Positions 43,798 through 51,666 of a stretch of DNA of 64,000 nucleotides are shown one piece after another. The notes under the pieces were generated by a model. That model was not told the DNA's origin, ran no database searches, and saw nothing but the letters and a program-made list of their open reading frames with translations. The position numbers and the translations under genes are program-made. The DNA comes from Paenibacillus sp. VTT E-133291 (GTDB lineage: Bacteria; Bacillota; Bacilli; Paenibacillales; Paenibacillaceae), in the NCBI RefSeq assembly GCF_002264395.1, contig NZ_NFVA01000003.1, positions 62,001-126,000 on the forward strand. The letters run 5' to 3'. Positions within the stretch are counted from its first letter, which is position 1. Every line of letters begins with the position of its first letter.

Positions 43798-46700
43798 TCA
43801 ACCTCCTACCCGCTTGCTATGCTGTTTGGGGATGTCAAAAGAAACCCGTGTACCTTTTCCTTCAACACTTTCAATACATACACTTTTTCCATAAAGAAGT
43901 TTGATGCGCTGACTGATATTCCACAGCCCTACGCCTCTTTTATCTACATCTGATCGCATAATCTCCTTCAGCTTGTGTTCGCTCATTCCACATCCATCAT
44001 CTTCTACAACAAAGCTGACCACAGCAAGATCCGACGACTCTTTCACAGCTATAGTGACCTTTCCTCCGCGTAAATTGGACATCAGTCCATGTCTTATAGC
44101 ATTTTCCACTAATGGTTGTAAGATCAGTGGAGGAATCCGGCTATCTGAATTTGCGGTTATATCATATTGGACTTGTAATCTCGAACCAAAGCGCACTTTT
44201 TCAATATTAACGTAAGCTTTAACCAGTTCTAGCTCGCTCTCCAGGGTCGTTAACGAATCCAACTGTTTGAAATCAAAGCTACTTCTCAAATACTGTGATA
44301 GCTCCAGTGTTAATTCCTCTGCCTGCTCAGGTTCTTCCACACATAATGCAGCAATTGAATTCAGGGCATTATACAAGAAATGAGGTTTAATCTGAGAACG
44401 TAAAAAGGCGATTTCGGCATCTTTTGCCATTTTCACGGAAGCTCTCAATCGGGTCAGACTTTTCACTCGTGCCATTAGCTCCTCCGCTTCAAACGGTTTC
44501 CCCACATAATCATTTGCCCCTTTGTCCATGGACAATTTCATATCGGTAAGTCTGTTTTTCGCCGTTAACATTAATACAGGGAGCTCAAAGGCAGTGAACC
44601 TTTCTCTGATCTTTTGCAGCACCTCATAGCCAGAAATATCAGGCATTGTAATGTCCAGAACAACCAGGAAAAAGTCTGAATTCTTCGATAGCTCATCGAG
44701 TGCCAGCTGCCCGCGGTTCACGACAACAATGGGATATCCCTCTAGCTTGAACAAGTTGATCATCGATTGAAGGTTAGCAAAATCATCGTCCACGACCAAG
44801 ATCGGTTCATTGATTTTACCTTTAATATATACGGGGTACTCCTGACGAGGGAAGACAACCTCTCTATAAGGAAGTGTCTTTTCAACCATTGGACCCGTGA
44901 TTTGATTAGATAACTTCTCCCAGCGTGGAAGGGTAAAAATAAAAACCGAACCTTTACCTATATTAGATTCCACTCTAATGTTCCCACCATGTAACTCCAC
45001 TAACTTTTTGGTAATGCTGAGTCCAAGACCTGTTCCACCATGACTATGGATTTCAGCTTCGTCCACCTGCTCATAGGCCATAAAAATACGTTTTTGCATA
45101 TCCGGTGCAATTCCAATTCCCATATCTGCTACACGAACTTCAACCCATTCATGCATAGCTCTTGCACTAATATGTATTTCACCTTGCTCCGTAAATTTAA
45201 TCGCATTATCTACCAAGTTGTGCAAAATCTGAATCAGCCGATTGCCATCCGCATGCACCGTAGGGAAATCTGGAGCAACACTGTTTATGAGCAGGATCGA
45301 CTTTTCTCCGAGCAGGAACGAATGAATACCGATGACAGAATCAACTACAGCTTTCAGATCTAACGTGCTTTTATATAATGTGATATCTCCATGCTTCATT
45401 TTAGAATAATCGAGCAATTCGTTTACCATATAAGTTAATCTTCTGCCACTTCCCAAAACGATCGCTAGATTCTGCGCTTGCCTGTCGGTAACTGGACCTT
45501 CAACCCCATTAAGAAGTGTAGCGGTAATATTCACTATGGCATTCAATGGTGTTTTCAGCTCATGAGAGGTGTTGGAGAGAAACTCATCTTTAATTTTGTC
45601 CAATCCAATTAGCTGGTTTTTCATTTCGTCTATCGTATGATAAGCCTCGAAAAAACGGAGAACAATTAGTACGATCATAATGATATTAAAAGCAACAATG
45701 TAGAACTGTCCAAGCCAAAGATTCTCTTTCATCGAAAGCGCAAACAGAATAATGTCTATGGAGTACAGATTAATAGCAAGAATCGCCAAGAACAGCAGCA
45801 ACGATTTGATCCGATTTACTTCTGCGCTTCTAATATACAAGAGAGCCACTCTAAACAACATCCAAATTAACATCAATTCATATACAAAAATCACATACGA
45901 AGAGAAGACCGTATAAGTACGAATAGGCAGAATCACTACCAGAATTATAAAGCTGCCTAGTATAATCGTTACGGCTTGCGCAAGTTTTAAAGAGATTATG
46001 CTTTTCTGCATTTGGTAGAAAAATATAGCCAGAACAATAAAACCCGATATGGAGGTAATATCTTTCACTTTGTATAAGACAATAAACGAAAGGTTTGGGA
46101 AAAACAGTAACAGCGAACGTTCTCCAATCAATCCATGATAAATCGCGAGCACCAAACAAATAATAGCAAACACTAATAAGGAGTAGTCCTTCTTACGGTA
46201 TAACGCAGCCGCTACAAAGCAGATAACAAAAATAAGGGATAACGTTCCCAAAATTGCAACTGTGCTAAATTCACGAGCCATACTCTTCTGCTGGTTCTCC
46301 ATCATCGCGGCTTCTTCGCCAAAAGTCAGAGATACGGGAATGCCTGCATTTACATATTCATAATTAGACACTTGAATGATGATCTCAACATCACCCTTTT
46401 CAGATGAAAACAGCCCAACCTGCGGAATATTCCCCGACTTGTAATCGGCTGTACTCATAGCTGGCTTTCCATCCTCAATCAGTAGATGTCCATTCGCATA
46501 TATCGCACTTGAAAAGCGGATGTTCGTTTTTTTTATGGCAAATACACCGTTTACAGGTACATTTTTCAGCACCATCCGATAAGTAGCAGAACCAAATTTA
46601 GGTAATGGTTCCCCATCAATCACTTTGCCATTCCACTGTGAAGGGACCTCCATCCATGCTGAAGGAACTGGTTTTTCTGTGTTTGCTCCTATAAAATGCT

Positions 46701-46911
46701 CAGGCGTTAGCAACTGGTTCCAATAAAATTCCCACTCACCATCTAGTTTGATAATCTCTTGTTCTTGGTAATCCCACGTTGAAAGATCCATACTACCCTT
46801 CTGAACTTGCAGGTGATTCGCATGCCGATCGTTGTCTATAAAAACGGATAGCGGTATTGTTGCTATCGAGATGAAAGCGATTAAATAAATAAGTAACGTC
46901 CTTTTGAGCAT
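43798..46911 (-). CDS. Hybrid 7TMR-DISM sensor kinase with two kinase modules
   Basis: A 1037-residue membrane sensor. N-terminal anchor, an extracellular 7TMR-DISMED-type beta domain (about 40-205; LDGEWEFYWNQLL, WNGKVIDGEPLPKFGSATYR), seven transmembrane segments (215-425), HisKA with His450 (SNTSHELKTPLN), HATPase (about 535-665; DNAIKFTEQ, GTGLGLSITKKLVELHGG), receiver with Asp753 (VVLDITMP), then a second LytS-type His_kinase domain with His844 (QIKPHFLYNALNS) and a second ATPase domain (RGVGLWNISQRI). The extracellular fold resembles carbohydrate-binding jelly rolls. The ATG at 46911 has AAGGGG upstream; an in-frame start at 46950 does not. Operon partner: the BTAD regulator. Confidence 0.92.
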   Translation of the reverse strand: MLKRTLLIYLIAFISIATIPLSVFIDNDRHANHLQVQKGSMDLSTWDYQEQEIIKLDGEWEFYWNQLLTPEHFIGANTEKPVPSAWMEVPSQWNGKVIDGEPLPKFGSATYRMVLKNVPVNGVFAIKKTNIRFSSAIYANGHLLIEDGKPAMSTADYKSGNIPQVGLFSSEKGDVEIIIQVSNYEYVNAGIPVSLTFGEEAAMMENQQKSMAREFSTVAILGTLSLIFVICFVAAALYRKKDYSLLVFAIICLVLAIYHGLIGERSLLLFFPNLSFIVLYKVKDITSISGFIVLAIFFYQMQKSIISLKLAQAVTIILGSFIILVVILPIRTYTVFSSYVIFVYELMLIWMLFRVALLYIRSAEVNRIKSLLLFLAILAINLYSIDIILFALSMKENLWLGQFYIVAFNIIMIVLIVLRFFEAYHTIDEMKNQLIGLDKIKDEFLSNTSHELKTPLNAIVNITATLLNGVEGPVTDRQAQNLAIVLGSGRRLTYMVNELLDYSKMKHGDITLYKSTLDLKAVVDSVIGIHSFLLGEKSILLINSVAPDFPTVHADGNRLIQILHNLVDNAIKFTEQGEIHISARAMHEWVEVRVADMGIGIAPDMQKRIFMAYEQVDEAEIHSHGGTGLGLSITKKLVELHGGNIRVESNIGKGSVFIFTLPRWEKLSNQITGPMVEKTLPYREVVFPRQEYPVYIKGKINEPILVVDDDFANLQSMINLFKLEGYPIVVVNRGQLALDELSKNSDFFLVVLDITMPDISGYEVLQKIRERFTAFELPVLMLTAKNRLTDMKLSMDKGANDYVGKPFEAEELMARVKSLTRLRASVKMAKDAEIAFLRSQIKPHFLYNALNSIAALCVEEPEQAEELTLELSQYLRSSFDFKQLDSLTTLESELELVKAYVNIEKVRFGSRLQVQYDITANSDSRIPPLILQPLVENAIRHGLMSNLRGGKVTIAVKESSDLAVVSFVVEDDGCGMSEHKLKEIMRSDVDKRGVGLWNISQRIKLLYGKSVCIESVEGKGTRVSFDIPKQHSKRVGG

Positions 46912-47240
46912 CGTAGGCCCCTTTTCTATGGAGAAGTAAAGCTGCAGCAAACGCTTGGGGCATCGTGCACACTTGGAATAAATAGAATAGATAACGATAG
47001 ATAATTCTATAAAATTTTCTATTTTCCTTCATGTTTCGACAAAATAATGGAATGGCGATTATCCACTCCCTGACCATGTCAGAGAAAAGGCCGCACTCTT
47101 TAGTAGAATGGTGTTAGAATTTCCTTCACCCTATTGATTTGTTTTTTTTAACAAGTAACAGATTATCGGATTTTTTCGATAGAAGAAACACGGCGATATC
47201 AAATAAGGGTGACTTTAACATACCCTCCGTATTCGTATTT
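46912..47240. other. Leader region upstream of the hybrid kinase
   Basis: About 330 AT-rich nt without a credible gene. Runs such as GATAACGATAGATAATTCTATAAAATTTTCTATTTTCC on the minus strand side are too AT-rich to place promoter boxes confidently. Nothing else is seen. Confidence 0.3.
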
Positions 47241-47287
47241 TTTAAAAAGAGAAACGGCGGCTTTGATTGTTATTCAAAACCGCCGTT
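47241..47287 (-). terminator. Terminator after the MerR/TrmO fragments
   Basis: AACGGCGG (47253-47260) pairs with CCGCCGTT (47280-47287), extended by TTTGA/TTCAAA inside. On the minus strand TCTCTTTTT follows. Confidence 0.75.
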
Positions 47288-47304
47288 AGGCTATCTTTAT
47301 TTTG

Positions 47305-47330
47305 TTTAGGCGAATAGTTTAGGCGAATAG
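47305..47330. repeat. Tandem duplication of a 13-bp unit
   Basis: TTTAGGCGAATAG occurs twice head to tail, with a degraded third copy (TTAAGCTGAATAA) following. Non-coding, between the terminator and the gene fragments. Confidence 0.6.
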
Positions 47331-47362
47331 TTAAGCTGAATAAATAATTATCAGTAAGCATT

Positions 47363-47629
47363 TCACCATTTTACCGTCGCGAATTTGCCAATAGACCGTA
47401 ACCGTTTCAGTTCTGTTTCTTCAAAGCATAAGCCTTTCTGTTTATTGTCGTCTGCGTCAATAAAGGGAACTTGAATTTTACCATGCTCCAAGTCAATATG
47501 AATAACCTCTACCGCCGTCAAAGCAATAGGATTTGGGCGCATCGGCGACCTTGTGGCAAAGATACCCATAGTTTCAGGTGCGCCTTTGTATGGAGGTAGA
47601 TAATTCTTGCCATAATTCTCCCTCTGCAT
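47363..47629 (-). pseudogene. C-terminal fragment of TrmO/YaeB-type tRNA methyltransferase
   Basis: From about residue 18 the frame reads ETMGIFATRSPMRPNPIALT, the signature of the TrmO (TsaA/YaeB) family that N6-methylates t6A37 in tRNA, followed by family-like VEVIHIDLEHGKI and a C-terminal part. The normal N-terminal strands before GIFATRSP are missing; the upstream codons are those of the truncated MerR gene read in another frame. So it is a 3' fragment fused by deletion to the MerR gene and unlikely to be active. Confidence 0.75.
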
Positions 47630-48050
47630 AGTAATTCGGAATTATTTTACGCAAGGATACAACCGCATAACTGGGTATGGCTTTTATCGAAATATTATAG
47701 TACATTTCTTTCTTTTGCCCTAATATTTCTATTTTTGCCAATTCAATTTTCCTTAACTTTTCTTGTTCATCTTGAATAACTTTTTCTATTTCAGCGTATT
47801 TGTTATCAAGTTGCTTTATAAATGATATATCATTATTTTTATCAAGAGCTATTGCAATTTCCGAAACATTAAATCCACTATCTCTAAGATATACTATTCT
47901 GTTAAGAATGGGTATTTGTTCAATTGAATACATACGGTACCCTGTCCATTTATCAATTTCTTGTGGTTTCAAAAGACCTGCTTCATCATAGTATCGAAGC
48001 ATACGAATTGATACTTGGGTTAGCTTTGAAAACTCACCTATTCTAAACAT
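47574..48050 (-). pseudogene. Truncated MerR-family regulator
   Basis: Begins as a normal MerR regulator (MFRIGEFSKLTQVSIRMLRY, YDEAGLLKPQEIDKWTGYRMY, a coiled coil around 70-110), then enters a GyrI-like effector domain (SIKAIPSYAVVSLRKIIPNYY, EGELWQELS) and ends after about 10 unrelated residues where the TrmO fragment starts. The effector domain lost over 100 residues. The DNA-binding half could still be made. It resembles the complete MerR gene at 49107, including the MxxIGEFSK start. Confidence 0.72.
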
Positions 48051-48234
48051 TTTATCACCACCTTATCACTTGAAATTATAAATATTATTTTTTTAACTTC
48101 AAGTCGTATCATGTGAAAGCCGAAATAATAATAATAAAACTGTAAAGCAGTTGAAAATCAAAAATTCTCTCCAAACACTTTGTCCAACACTTCCGACTCA
48201 TAAGACACAGCTACTACAAAAAAAGACTATCCCT

Positions 48235-48921
48235 TCACGTACAGACCACCAACTTGAAGCTGTCCCCGTCTGCACCACTTTGATTTACCTCGCGTTCTGA
48301 GCTGCAAAGGTTGCTGTTACAACTGGACCAGTTGCCGTTACCACTTGCCACAGCGTTACCCCAATTCGTTCCGTCATTCGAGACGTACACCTCATAGCCC
48401 CGTGCATCATCCAGATCGCTACCTGTTGAATCCATGACGATCTGGTTAATGCTCTTCACCGCCTTCATGTCCACGTTAAACGATTGCACGGGTACCATCG
48501 CCGCTCCGGTACTCCAGCGTGTAGCCATCGCTTCCGCCAGGCGAATTCCGTTCTTGCTCCTCCAGCTCGGTTGATTTGGAACATCACCAGGAATTTCCGA
48601 CTGATAGAAATATACTCGACCACCATTACCATTCCATAATGTCTGGTTTTCATTATGGTGTTCGTTAAACAAAACATAGATCGTCACATTGTTACCATCT
48701 ACAACAAGACCGTTCTTAGAGATATTAGACGTCCAGCCGGTACCCACACCATGATCCGCACGCCAGATCCAGAGCTGATCAGCAATAACATCATTACTAT
48801 TGATCTTTAGACTGATATCATTATTTCCTGAGAATGCCCCTCCTGTTCTAAAAGTCAGATCGTGAAGTGATGTTGGATTTGCAGCATGATTCAACGCGCT
48901 ACAGCTAGCTCCAACTTCCAA
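48235..48921 (-). pseudogene. Fragment of a GH55-like beta-helix protein with F5/8 type C domain
   Basis: The first half (DLTFRTGGAFSGNNDISLKI, ADQLWIWRADHGVGTGWTS, NGLVVDGNNVTIYVLF, LWNGNGGRVYFYQSEIPGD) matches the middle of GH55/pectate-lyase-fold beta-1,3-glucanase-type proteins. It then jumps to a discoidin/F5-8C (CBM32) domain (INQIVMDSTGSDLDDARGYE). N-terminal domain and signal peptide are gone, the barrel end is deleted, and near the C-terminus the frame shifts: the alternative frame reads TASSWWSVRE, the expected end of the CBM. A decayed extracellular glycanase. Confidence 0.75.
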
Positions 48922-49005
48922 CAGAGAAAGTAAATTTACTGGACCTGCAAAAAGTAAGACCTGCGATCTTCACTCCGCTACATCACTGATTGTCATGTTT
49001 GGCTA

Positions 49006-49036
49006 TTGACTTTACCCTTAGGGGAAGGTGCATAGT
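49006..49036 (+). promoter_or_regulatory. MerR-type promoter with 19-bp spacer
   Basis: TTGACT (49006-49011) and CATAGT (49031-49036) are separated by exactly 19 bp, the overlong spacer that MerR-family activators correct. The spacer holds the dyad-like ACCCTTAGGGGAAGGT. It lies about 70 nt before the MerR gene, so that gene is probably autoregulated. Confidence 0.7.
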
Positions 49037-49106
49037 GGAATTGAACAAACCAACGAAATTCAAAGTTTATATATCATTTAATATCGAAGAAATGGAGATG
49101 AGATTG

Positions 49107-49934
49107 TTGCTTTCTATAGGAGAATTCTCGAAGATATGCGAGGTGTCAACCAAAACGCTGCGGTATTATGATGAAATCGGATTAATTCATCCCGATGAGA
49201 TTAATCCTGAGAACGGTTATAGGTATTATTCCATCAAACAACTATCAAAAATGCTCTTTATCAACCGTTTGAAATCTTATCAATTCTCTCTGGAAGAAAT
49301 CAAAGCTATTCTGGAATGGGAGCAGGATCAGTTTGAAGAGAAACTTAGTGCAGTCCTTCATCTCAAAAAAAGAGAAATACAAGAGAAACTACGAACTTAC
49401 GAATATACGTTAAAGCAAATTAATAGTGATGTTCTAAATTTAGAGAATGGAATATCTATGATGTCCTACCTAAATAAGATAGAAGTGCAACTTGTTGAAA
49501 CCAAACCAATGCATATTCTTTTCACGCGTCAAATGTTGAGCAGTGATGATTATGCACTCGGATATGGTAACTATTTTAGCAAGCTGTATGAAACCATTGC
49601 CACTGAAAGGCTGACCTTGCTGGGCACGCCAATAACCATTTATCACAGTGAGGAATATAATCCTGCCGGGAATGATACAGAGTTTGCCCTACCTATTAAG
49701 GAGAATATAAAAGGAACGAGAGAATTATCTGAGGAACTATGTGCGAGGTCGGTTTATAAAGGCCCTTATTCAGAATTGACATCGGTCTATGCGAAGCTCA
49801 CAGAATGGATAGAAAATGAAGGTTATGAAATGGTGAACTCACCCTATGAAAAATATATAACAGACCCCTCGCAAACTACTGATCCTGAGGATCTTGTTAC
49901 TGAGGTGTATTTTCCAGTTAAGAAAAGATCGTAG
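49107..49934 (+). CDS. MerR-family regulator with GyrI-like effector domain
   Basis: About 275 residues. MerR helix-turn-helix with wings (LSIGEFSKICEVSTKTLRYY, NPENGYRYYSIKQLSKMLF; residues 1-70), a dimerising coiled coil (about 75-125, KKREIQEKLRTYEYTLKQIN) and a C-terminal GyrI/BmrR-like ligand domain (about 130-270, VYKGPYSELTSVYAKLTEWI) that usually binds hydrophobic cations or drugs. The TTG at 49107 is chosen for GGAG 9 nt upstream and for agreement with the MxxIGEF start of the truncated relative; ATG codons at 49092 and 49098 lack a spaced site. It sits downstream of a 19-bp-spacer promoter and 45 nt before a serine hydrolase gene. Confidence 0.87.
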   Translation: MLSIGEFSKICEVSTKTLRYYDEIGLIHPDEINPENGYRYYSIKQLSKMLFINRLKSYQFSLEEIKAILEWEQDQFEEKLSAVLHLKKREIQEKLRTYEYTLKQINSDVLNLENGISMMSYLNKIEVQLVETKPMHILFTRQMLSSDDYALGYGNYFSKLYETIATERLTLLGTPITIYHSEEYNPAGNDTEFALPIKENIKGTRELSEELCARSVYKGPYSELTSVYAKLTEWIENEGYEMVNSPYEKYITDPSQTTDPEDLVTEVYFPVKKRS

Positions 49935-49979
49935 CCGCACTCATCATCACATAAAAATTTGATTAAAGGAGTTATCGAT

Positions 49980-51008
49980 ATGCACAAAAACTACCGGCCT
50001 ACAAAAGACTGGCAAATTTCAGATCCGGCTAGCTTAAAAATGGATACTGAACAACTTTCAGAACTAGAAGCTAAGATTAAATCCGACTATAGTAATATAA
50101 ACGGAATTGTAGTGGTGAGCAATGGATATATTGCCTATGAACAATACTTCAATGGCTATGGCCCGGATGATCTGCATCATGTGGCTTCTGTAACGAAAAG
50201 CATCTTATCCGCCCTCATTGGTATTGCCATTGATGCCGGATATATCAAGCATGTTGATCAGAAGGTGCTGGATTTTTTCCCTGACTATGTTCCCGACGAT
50301 GCTGCTTCCCACCCGCAAAAACAAGAAATCACGATACGCCATTTGCTCAACATGACCGCTCCCTATGCTTTTGAAGACTGGCATGAACCACTGGAGCAAC
50401 TCTGTAAGTCGTCCGACTGGGTCAAATTCACACTTGATATCCTTGGCCACCGAGGGAATGTTGGTGATTTTAAATATTCCACCGCAGGGGCGCACTTACT
50501 GTCGGCGATCATCACTCGTTGCACAGGAAAAAGTGCCCGTGAATTTGGTAACGAGCAATTATTCAGTCCGATCGGTATGACGGAAATCCCGGATTATGAG
50601 ATGAAATCATTTGGATTTGATGATTTATTTGGGGTAAATGTGAAGGGATGGGTAGAAGACCCCAATCGTATCACCACAGGAGGATGGGGACTTACGTTGT
50701 CTCCACGCGATATGGCGCGCTTTGGTTTATTATATTTGAACCGCGGAAAATGGGAGAACAATCAGATTATTTCGGAGACATGGATTGAAGAATCAACAGC
50801 GATGAACCCTAATCATTACGGTTATTTGTGGTGGCTACGCGAAGAAGATGGGATTTACACTTACTCAGCTTTAGGGGATGGTGGTAATGTCATTTGCTGC
50901 ATTCCAGAAAAAAAACTTGTCGTAGCTATCGCCTCAGAATTCACACTTCAGCCTCGTGACCGGTGGCCTCTGATTAAGGATTGTATAATTCCGTCTGTAG
51001 TAGAGTAA
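49980..51008 (+). CDS. Serine hydrolase (class C beta-lactamase/PBP family)
   Basis: A 342-residue protein of the beta-lactamase-like serine hydrolase family. The catalytic S-x-x-K is Ser70-Val-Thr-Lys73 (HHVASVTKSILSALIG), the Tyr motif is YST in FKYSTAGAHLLSAII, and a GDGGN loop near the C-terminus replaces the KTG box. No signal peptide is visible, which argues against periplasmic-type beta-lactamase action and for a cytoplasmic esterase or amidase. AAAGGAG stands 8 nt before the ATG at 49980. It probably shares the MerR-controlled transcript, so a ligand of the MerR protein may be its substrate. Confidence 0.87.
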   Translation: MHKNYRPTKDWQISDPASLKMDTEQLSELEAKIKSDYSNINGIVVVSNGYIAYEQYFNGYGPDDLHHVASVTKSILSALIGIAIDAGYIKHVDQKVLDFFPDYVPDDAASHPQKQEITIRHLLNMTAPYAFEDWHEPLEQLCKSSDWVKFTLDILGHRGNVGDFKYSTAGAHLLSAIITRCTGKSAREFGNEQLFSPIGMTEIPDYEMKSFGFDDLFGVNVKGWVEDPNRITTGGWGLTLSPRDMARFGLLYLNRGKWENNQIISETWIEESTAMNPNHYGYLWWLREEDGIYTYSALGDGGNVICCIPEKKLVVAIASEFTLQPRDRWPLIKDCIIPSVVE

Positions 51009-51093
51009 AAAAGTAATGTTAGAAACATGCTGGTTGCCACTTCATTAACATCAAGAAGAGCAACCAGCTGTCTACACTCTAAATCATTTTACT

Positions 51094-51483
51094 TCAAGGA
51101 AAAATAATATCTCCTTCGTTGCTGCTTACATCAAAAAATCCTACTTTGTGTTTTATAGCCAACTCCCGCATCGAAGTGTAAGCTTCGTCAGCTACGGAAT
51201 ACGCGAACGCCGCATAGATGACGGATGTGCCAAGCGAGTAGTCAGTCAACCGGTTATCCGTTCCGGCCTCCTCCATCGCCTCAAAAATCTCATCCTCTAC
51301 ATTCATATTTGGAAATTGCTCGGACAACTCACTATAAAAGCGTTGCAGCGCCTCCGATAAAACTGATGGATCACTATAGGCATGGTCTTCCGACCACTGC
51401 ACTTGCTGCTCATACCACTTCATAAACGCTGCTCTCTCTTGCGGTGCTTTAGACGTCTCGAACGCCATCAAATCATAGCTCAT
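51094..51483 (-). CDS. Conserved small protein of unknown function
   Basis: A 129-residue acidic cytoplasmic protein beginning MSYDLMAFETSKAP, with FMKWYEQQVQWSEDHAY and SYALGTSVIYAAFAYSV-like later segments (here DYSLGTSVIYAAFAYS). The MSYDLM-F start is familiar from small orphan proteins found in accessory regions of many bacteria, sometimes next to toxin genes, but I cannot assign a function and no toxin is nearby. AGGAGGA precedes the ATG. Stands alone between the serine hydrolase and the GH35 gene. Confidence 0.7.
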   Translation of the reverse strand: MSYDLMAFETSKAPQERAAFMKWYEQQVQWSEDHAYSDPSVLSEALQRFYSELSEQFPNMNVEDEIFEAMEEAGTDNRLTDYSLGTSVIYAAFAYSVADEAYTSMRELAIKHKVGFFDVSSNEGDIIFP

Positions 51484-51666
51484 TTAAAATCCTCCTCTAA
51501 CCCACCCTAATCGTGCATTTTCAGTTCCTAAAAAGTTTCGGGATTGAAAAAACTTCAATCATTCACTTCAAGTGGTAATTTAATGAAATGGCAATTGTCT
51601 TGATTATATATTAAAAATCATCAGATCAATACTATAGAATCACGATACTTATTCACCCATTAAATA

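Noticed and set aside
47363..47629. Intact small TrmO-like gene
   Set aside because: The conserved N-terminal part of the fold is missing and the start codon lies within the MerR coding sequence, so it is treated as a fragment.
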